Shown here: positions 59,610 to 64,000 of the stretch, in pieces
Numbering within the stretch: the stretch's first letter is position 1
Layout of the letters: every line of letters begins with the position of its first letter
Origin: Paludibacteraceae bacterium
GTDB lineage: Bacteria; Bacteroidota; Bacteroidia; Bacteroidales; Paludibacteraceae
Reading direction: 5' to 3'
Assembly: GCA_905233375.1 (NCBI GenBank)
Contig: CAJOEJ010000008.1
Coordinates: 34,363-98,362, forward strand
Length of the DNA stretch: 64,000 nucleotides
Notes under the pieces: generated by a model
Told to the model about the DNA's origin: nothing
The model's input: only the letters and a program-made list of their open reading frames with translations
Databases searched by the model: none
Translations under genes and position numbers: made by a program

Positions 59610-60519
59610 GAATATTTTCGTAACAGGAGCAACGGGGTATTTGGGTTACCATTTTGTGAAGGTGGCCATCGCACAAGGGCATAAGGTATTGTGCCTGAGA
59701 CGTCCTACATCCGTATCGTTGTTCGAACCGATTGTGGAGAAAGATATCCAATGGGTAAACAATGATGATGAGACGAAGCTCCGTGAGACAGTGAATGCTT
59801 TTCAACCGGATGTGCTATTCCATGCTGCGTGGGGAGGAACGAGAGGAAAAGAGCGGAATGATGTGGCGATACAGGAGCACAATACCCAAATGTCCAAGGA
59901 CCTGATAATGCTCTATCCGTACAAGCAAGTCATCGTGTTGGGTAGTCAAGCGGAGTATGGTTTTTACGTTGGTCCGGCAATGGAGACGGATGCCTTGAAG
60001 CCGAATACCGTTTATGGTCAAGCGAAGATAGCGACGTGTGAGTTCCTGAAGGAATACTGCGAGGCACATGACATCGAGTGGCAGTGGATACGACTGTTCA
60101 CCTTGTTTGGCGAGAACCAGACAGGAGGACTGATTAAGATGTTCACGGAGAAATGCTTGAAAGGCGAGAAGGTGTTTAACACGACGGAAGGCTTGCAGCG
60201 GTATTCATATATGTACACGTTTGATATTGCGAAAGCGATATGCATGGTGATGGGGAGCAAGGGCAAATCGGGGATTTATAACCTCAGTCAACCACATGAT
60301 GTGTTCAGCAATCGGCAGATTTTGGAGCATATCAAAGAACTGATGCATAGCGATATCCAACTGAACTTCGGAGCGATGCCATACGAGGAGAATCAGGTGA
60401 TGTACATGGACGGGTACGTGACGAAGTTCGAAAATGCGTTCGGAGATATTCCACATACGGACTTTGAGGTAGCATTGGAACGAACAATCGAATCGATAAA
60501 GAAAAACTATCAGAAATGA
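59608..60519 (+). CDS. NAD-dependent epimerase/reductase for a CDP-dideoxysugar (abequose/paratose synthase-like)
   Basis: The 303-residue SDR has MNIFVTGATGYLGYHFVKVA, LFHAAWGGTRGKERND, VLGSQAEYG and TVYGQAKIATCEFLKEYC (YxxxK). After rfbFHG, the expected role is reduction of CDP-4-keto-3,6-dideoxyglucose to abequose or paratose (RfbJ/RfbS), or a related step. The exact stereochemistry cannot be read from sequence. It overlaps the transketolase gene (ATGA). Confidence 0.75.
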   Translation: MNIFVTGATGYLGYHFVKVAIAQGHKVLCLRRPTSVSLFEPIVEKDIQWVNNDDETKLRETVNAFQPDVLFHAAWGGTRGKERNDVAIQEHNTQMSKDLIMLYPYKQVIVLGSQAEYGFYVGPAMETDALKPNTVYGQAKIATCEFLKEYCEAHDIEWQWIRLFTLFGENQTGGLIKMFTEKCLKGEKVFNTTEGLQRYSYMYTFDIAKAICMVMGSKGKSGIYNLSQPHDVFSNRQILEHIKELMHSDIQLNFGAMPYEENQVMYMDGYVTKFENAFGDIPHTDFEVALERTIESIKKNYQK

Positions 60520-61328
60520 AAGATATAAACGAGTTACACAAGATTGCCAATCACATACGTGGAGTTGCGTTGACGTTGGCGCATAATGTGAATGAGTCGC
60601 ATTCAGCCGGAGCGATGTCGATGGCTGACATATTGGCTGTGCTGTACAGCGAGTATGCGGATGTGGAAGCCATCAAGGCAAATAGTCCGAAGCGCGACCG
60701 AGTGATTCTGAGCAAGGGACACTGCTGCGCGAGTTTGTACGCGATGTTAGCAGAAGTCGGCATTATGGAGAAGGACGAATTGATGGAGAAGTTTGCGCAG
60801 AACGGAACTATCTATTTTGCTCATGCGTCGCATCAGTTGCCTGGAGTTGAGTTGTCTACAGGTAGTCTTGGACATGGTTTGCCGGTGGCATGCGGCATGG
60901 CATTGGGAGCCAAGAAGAGCGGACTGAATTTCAATGTGTATTGCATTGTGGGTGACGGAGAGATGAATGAAGGTTCGAACTGGGAAGCAATCATGTTTGC
61001 GGCACATCATAAGTTGGACAACTTGTGTCTAATCATCGACAAGAATAAGATGCAAGCATTGGGTGACACGAAGGATATCCTTTGCTTGGATCCGATGCCG
61101 GAGAAGTTAGCGGCATTTGGTTGGGATGTAGAGGATATTGACGGAAATGATATCGAGGATGTGATTTCGGCATTTGAGAGTTTTAAACATCGGAAGGGCA
61201 AACCGTTTGTGATGGTAGCGAATACGATTAAGGGTAAAGGTGTGAGCTTTATGGAGCATAACTTGAAGTTCCATTACAGTGCTCCGAAAGATGACGAACT
61301 GAAACAAGCATTGGAGGAACTGGCATGA
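60516..61328 (+). CDS. Transketolase, N-terminal subunit
   Basis: The 270-residue subunit carries the thiamine-diphosphate site (STGSLGHGLPVACGMALGA, VGDGEMNEGSNWEAIMFAA, IDKNKMQALG). Together with the next gene it forms a split transketolase that moves two-carbon ketol units. Its place after CDP-dideoxyhexose genes suggests a sugar-specific role such as building a branched sugar, not central metabolism. It overlaps its partner by 4 bp. Confidence 0.9.
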   Translation: MKDINELHKIANHIRGVALTLAHNVNESHSAGAMSMADILAVLYSEYADVEAIKANSPKRDRVILSKGHCCASLYAMLAEVGIMEKDELMEKFAQNGTIYFAHASHQLPGVELSTGSLGHGLPVACGMALGAKKSGLNFNVYCIVGDGEMNEGSNWEAIMFAAHHKLDNLCLIIDKNKMQALGDTKDILCLDPMPEKLAAFGWDVEDIDGNDIEDVISAFESFKHRKGKPFVMVANTIKGKGVSFMEHNLKFHYSAPKDDELKQALEELA

Positions 61329-62227
61329 GAACGGCATTTATCAATCAGTTGTTGGAGGAAACGCGACATAATGAGCGTGTGTTCCTATTGGTGGGTGACT
61401 TGGGGTATCATGTCATCGAGCCGTTTGCGGCAGAGTTTCCGGATCGGTTTATGAACGTGGGTATTGCGGAGCAGAATATGGCTGGAGTGGCTGCGGGACT
61501 GGCTATGACGGGGTATAACGTATATATCTATTCGATTGGCAATTTCCCAACACTGCGGTGCTTCGAGCAGATTCGAAACGATATTGCGTACCACAAGGCG
61601 AACGTGAAAGTGGTGTCTGTGGGTGCAGGATATGCGTATGGCAGTTTGGGCGCGACGCATCAGGCTACGGAAGAGATTGGAGCGCTGCGTACGTTGCCGA
61701 ATATGGTGGTGGCTACTCCGGGTGATCCGATCGAGGCACGTGCTATTGCGACACTTTCGGCGCAATATGAGGGTCCGATGTATATCCGTTTGGGCAAAGC
61801 CGGAGAGAAAATTGCACATGTTGAGGAGAAGTTGGATTTGAAGATTGGTGACATTGTACCGGTTGTGCAGAAAGTAGGAAACCAGAAAGCCGTAATGGCG
61901 TGTGGTAATATTTTGGCAAGTGCCAAACGGCAGATTGAGGAAGAGCAATTGCCGTATGATTTGTTTAGCATACCATTTGTGAAGCCGTTGAATAAGGAGC
62001 AACTACTTGCCATTGTTGCGAACTATCCGGACGGATTGATTACGATAGAGGAACATCAGCGTTCTTGCGGAATGGGTTCGGCGATTGTCGAGCAGTTGAA
62101 TGATCTATTTGCTGCGGGTGAGATTGCGAATTATCCAAAGATAAAACGTGTGGCTATTCCGGATGAGTTTGCCGGAGGGGTTGGAAATCAAGAGTATTTA
62201 CGGAAAGTGGAGGGATTGAAGCTTTGA
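61325..62227 (+). CDS. Transketolase, C-terminal subunit
   Basis: The 300-residue subunit contains the pyrimidine-binding domain (GDLGYHVIEPFAAEFPDRF, NVGIAEQNMAGVAAGLAM, with the catalytic Glu in AEQN) and the C-terminal domain (EEHQRSCGMGSAIVEQL). It completes the split enzyme. Genes of this pair in polysaccharide loci are candidates for two-carbon branch formation on keto sugars. Confidence 0.9.
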   Translation: MRTAFINQLLEETRHNERVFLLVGDLGYHVIEPFAAEFPDRFMNVGIAEQNMAGVAAGLAMTGYNVYIYSIGNFPTLRCFEQIRNDIAYHKANVKVVSVGAGYAYGSLGATHQATEEIGALRTLPNMVVATPGDPIEARAIATLSAQYEGPMYIRLGKAGEKIAHVEEKLDLKIGDIVPVVQKVGNQKAVMACGNILASAKRQIEEEQLPYDLFSIPFVKPLNKEQLLAIVANYPDGLITIEEHQRSCGMGSAIVEQLNDLFAAGEIANYPKIKRVAIPDEFAGGVGNQEYLRKVEGLKL

Positions 62228-62619
62228 TATCCATTAAGGAAATATGGAAAAAGATAGATAGCCAATTCGTACGATTCGTATTGGTGGGAATCCTAAATAC
62301 TGCATTTGGGTATAGTGTCTATTGCTTGATGCTATGGATAGGCTTGTCGTATTGGTGGGCTACGCTGATATCCAATGTGCTTGGGGTACTATTCAACTTC
62401 AAGACAACCGGAGTGCTGGTATTTAAGAATCATAACAATTGGCTGTTCTTCCGGTTTGCTTTGTGCTATGTGTTGGCCTATTTCCTGAATGTAGGCATCA
62501 TTGCGCTCTTCACGCATTTTACCGCGATTAACCAATATATCAGCGGATTTGTCGCAACGATATGTGTGGCATTGTTTTCGTTCTTTTTCCAAAAATTCAT
62601 CGTGTTTAGAGAGAAATAG
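62224..62619 (+). CDS. GtrA-family membrane protein
   Basis: The 131-residue protein has four transmembrane helices and the GtrA opening FVRFVLVGILNTAFGYSVYC, ending FFFQKFIVFREK. GtrA proteins are thought to flip undecaprenyl-phosphate-linked sugars. It appears to start at TTG (62224), which overlaps the transketolase stop (TTGA); no in-frame ATG precedes the first helix. It pairs with the GT2 downstream. Confidence 0.85.
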   Translation: MISIKEIWKKIDSQFVRFVLVGILNTAFGYSVYCLMLWIGLSYWWATLISNVLGVLFNFKTTGVLVFKNHNNWLFFRFALCYVLAYFLNVGIIALFTHFTAINQYISGFVATICVALFSFFFQKFIVFREK

Positions 62620-62622
62620 ATT

Positions 62623-63582
62623 ATGAAGAAAAAAATCAGTATATTAACGCCTTGTTATAACGAGGAAGGCAACGTAGAGGAACTCTATCGTCGCGTGAAA
62701 GCGCAGTTTGATGCGTTGAGTGACAAATATACCTATGAGCATGTGTTCATAGATAACGCATCGAAAGATAAGACGGTGGCGATTCTCAAAGGTATCGCAG
62801 CAAAAGACAAGAATGTGAAGATTATTGTCAATGCGGCTAACTTCGGACATATTCGTTCTCCGTTCTATGGCATGAAGCAGTGCTATGGTGATGCAGTGAT
62901 GCTGATGGTGGCTGATTTGCAGGATCCACCTGAGTTGATTCCCGAATTGTTAGCGAAATGGGAAGAAGGACATAATGTGGTGGTATGTGTGAAGAATAAG
63001 AGCAAGGAAAATCGGATAATGTATGGCATCCGTAAATTGTTCTATACGCTGGTGCGCAAGATGTCCGAGACTCCGCTGATAGATAACTTCACCGGATTTG
63101 GCTTGTACGACAAGTCATTTATGGAAGTACTGCGTGCTACGGATGATCCGTACCCGTATCTGCGTGGCTTTGTAGCTGAGTATGGAGGAGATATCGCAAC
63201 GGTATATTATACGCAGCCTAAACGCGAACATGGCAAGACATCGAATAATTTCTACCGCTTGTATGATATTGCGATGCTTGGTTTTGTCAACCACTCTAAA
63301 GTACCATTGCGCTTGGCTGTGTTTATCGGATTTACGATAGCGATATTGAGCCTGGGCGTGGCTTTATTCTACTTCATTTATAAGCTGTGCAACTGGTACA
63401 CCTTCCAAGCCGGTAATGCTCCGCTTGTGATTGGTCTGTTCTTTTTCTCGGCAGTACAACTGATATTTATAGGTATATTGGGTGAGTATATCGGTGCGAT
63501 CCATACGCAAGTCCGCAAACGGCCGTTGGTAGTGGAGAAGGAAAGGATAAACTTCGAAAAAGAATCTAACATAAAGAAATAA
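62623..63582 (+). CDS. Family 2 glycosyltransferase with two C-terminal membrane helices (GtrB-like)
   Basis: The 319-residue protein has ISILTPCYNEEGNVEELYRR, IDNASKDKTVAIL, VADLQDPPELIPELLAKW and two transmembrane helices (about residues 230-300), the layout of GtrB/DPM-type transferases that charge undecaprenyl phosphate. With GtrA just upstream it likely makes and flips a lipid-linked sugar for side-branch modification. A second such pair lies at 26-27.7 kb. Confidence 0.9.
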   Translation: MKKKISILTPCYNEEGNVEELYRRVKAQFDALSDKYTYEHVFIDNASKDKTVAILKGIAAKDKNVKIIVNAANFGHIRSPFYGMKQCYGDAVMLMVADLQDPPELIPELLAKWEEGHNVVVCVKNKSKENRIMYGIRKLFYTLVRKMSETPLIDNFTGFGLYDKSFMEVLRATDDPYPYLRGFVAEYGGDIATVYYTQPKREHGKTSNNFYRLYDIAMLGFVNHSKVPLRLAVFIGFTIAILSLGVALFYFIYKLCNWYTFQAGNAPLVIGLFFFSAVQLIFIGILGEYIGAIHTQVRKRPLVVEKERINFEKESNIKK

Positions 63583-63607
63583 ATGCAATTATAATACTAT
63601 TAATAAG

Positions 63608-63814
63608 ATGAGAATTAGTATTATTACAATCAACTATAATAATGCGGAAGGACTGCGGAAGACGCTTGCATCCGTAGCTGTGCAGACCTATGAGCATATC
63701 GAACATTTAATTGTCGATGGTGGTTCCAACGACAAATCCGTTGATATTATCAAGGAATATCTTCGACAGGAGGAAAGCGGAAAGCGTTGTATGGTCGATT
63801 CCCTGTGCATGTAA
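63608..63814 (+). pseudogene. N-terminal fragment of a family 2 glycosyltransferase
   Basis: About 58 codons match a GT2 start (RISIITINYNNAEGLRKTLA, VDGGSNDKSVDIIKEYL) and end abruptly after EESGKR at about 63786. The remaining codons to the stop read out of the frame of a different gene remnant. Confidence 0.8.
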
Positions 63815-63905
63815 TACCTAAAATCATAATGAGGCTAATGTATTAGGAAAAAAATGCACGCGAGATGGTTTTAAAAAATTTTACAATTGATATTGTATCA
63901 ACACT
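63787..63905 (+). pseudogene. Decayed remnant of a family 4 glycosyltransferase
   Basis: One frame reads YGRFPVHVIPK, which matches GRFPVHVIPN of the GT4 at 53567, and shortly after NAREMVLKNFTIDIVST, which matches its C-terminal NARKKVLDNYTIDIV. The middle of the gene is deleted. Confidence 0.65.
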
Positions 63906-64000
63906 AGTGTCCCATTAAAATTTGGAACGGTTAAAAAATTATAAATAATTGCCCATTTTGGTCGTTTTGATCTTTGACATTTTGTAAATTAGTCTTATCG
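63906..64000. other. AT-rich end of window, possible insertion-sequence edge
   Basis: The sequence from about 63900 (AGTGTCCCATTAAAATTTGG) is unlike its surroundings and follows directly on a decayed gene. It could be the end of an insertion sequence, but no transposase or second end is in the window. Confidence 0.25.

Noticed and set aside
20000..64000. UpxY/NusG-type antiterminator, Wzx flippase or Wzy polymerase
   Set aside because: I looked for these typical locus genes; no NusG-like protein is present, and the two large membrane proteins look more like GT-C enzymes than Wzx or Wzy, though Wzy cannot be fully excluded.

Overview
The window is a 64 kb piece of a Bacteroidota chromosome, most likely order Bacteroidales. 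The evidence is the housekeeping gene set (a Bacteroidetes-type omega subunit, a long NusB, a DUF3276/PUR protein, BamD with a lipobox, DUF4105, sigma-54) and seven promoters with the Bacteroidetes architecture TTTG - 20 bp - TAnnTTTG. I saw no tRNA, rRNA or CRISPR array.

Positions 1-10.6 kb are mostly minus-strand housekeeping genes. One run reads from a promoter at 7.6 kb through nusB, yajC, a YbbR protein, a DegT aminotransferase, rpoN, a PAP2-like protein, a DUF4105 protein and a degenerate alkaline-phosphatase-fold protein that leaves the window. A second run is bamD, rpoZ, coaBC. From 10.9 to 19.8 kb the plus strand carries an outer-membrane barrel protein, a very large TamB protein fused to an Omp85-type barrel, a CPA2 antiporter, an iron alcohol dehydrogenase and a glutathione peroxidase.

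From 20.2 kb to the end there is one long, tightly overlapping plus-strand surface-polysaccharide locus with strongly mosaic base composition. It encodes fdtB/fdtA/fdtC (dTDP-Fuc3NAc), an O-antigen ABC-transporter ATPase (Wzt-like), a WecE/RffA aminotransferase, a complete-looking legionaminic-acid pathway (legB, legC, neuD/legH-like, legI, legG, legF and a PtmE-like nucleotidyltransferase) with a GT42/DUF115-like transferase, two acyl-carrier modules (GNAT + carrier + adenylating enzyme, one with a LuxE-LuxC fusion), CDP-3,6-dideoxyhexose genes (rfbF, rfbH, rfbG and a reductase) followed by a split transketolase, and many glycosyltransferases and membrane proteins. It ends in a truncated glycosyltransferase, a decayed second one and possibly an insertion-sequence edge.

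The most unusual content is genetic rather than metabolic. (1) fdtB has a 459-bp in-frame insertion that encodes a DUF559 endonuclease domain and is bounded by about 38-bp inverted repeats; a solitary copy of the same repeat and another 81-bp repeat-like segment are also inserted in frame in the same gene. (2) A DUF1016 nuclease gene with its own promoter is inserted at the start of neuD, leaving a duplicated 5' end. (3) Degenerate tandem repeats with a fixed period of 7 (sometimes 8, 9 or 11) bp but unrelated sequences sit at more than ten gene junctions and inside five coding regions. (4) A G10 tract lies inside an acetyltransferase gene. Points 3 and 4 suggest a phase-variable or rapidly evolving surface glycan.
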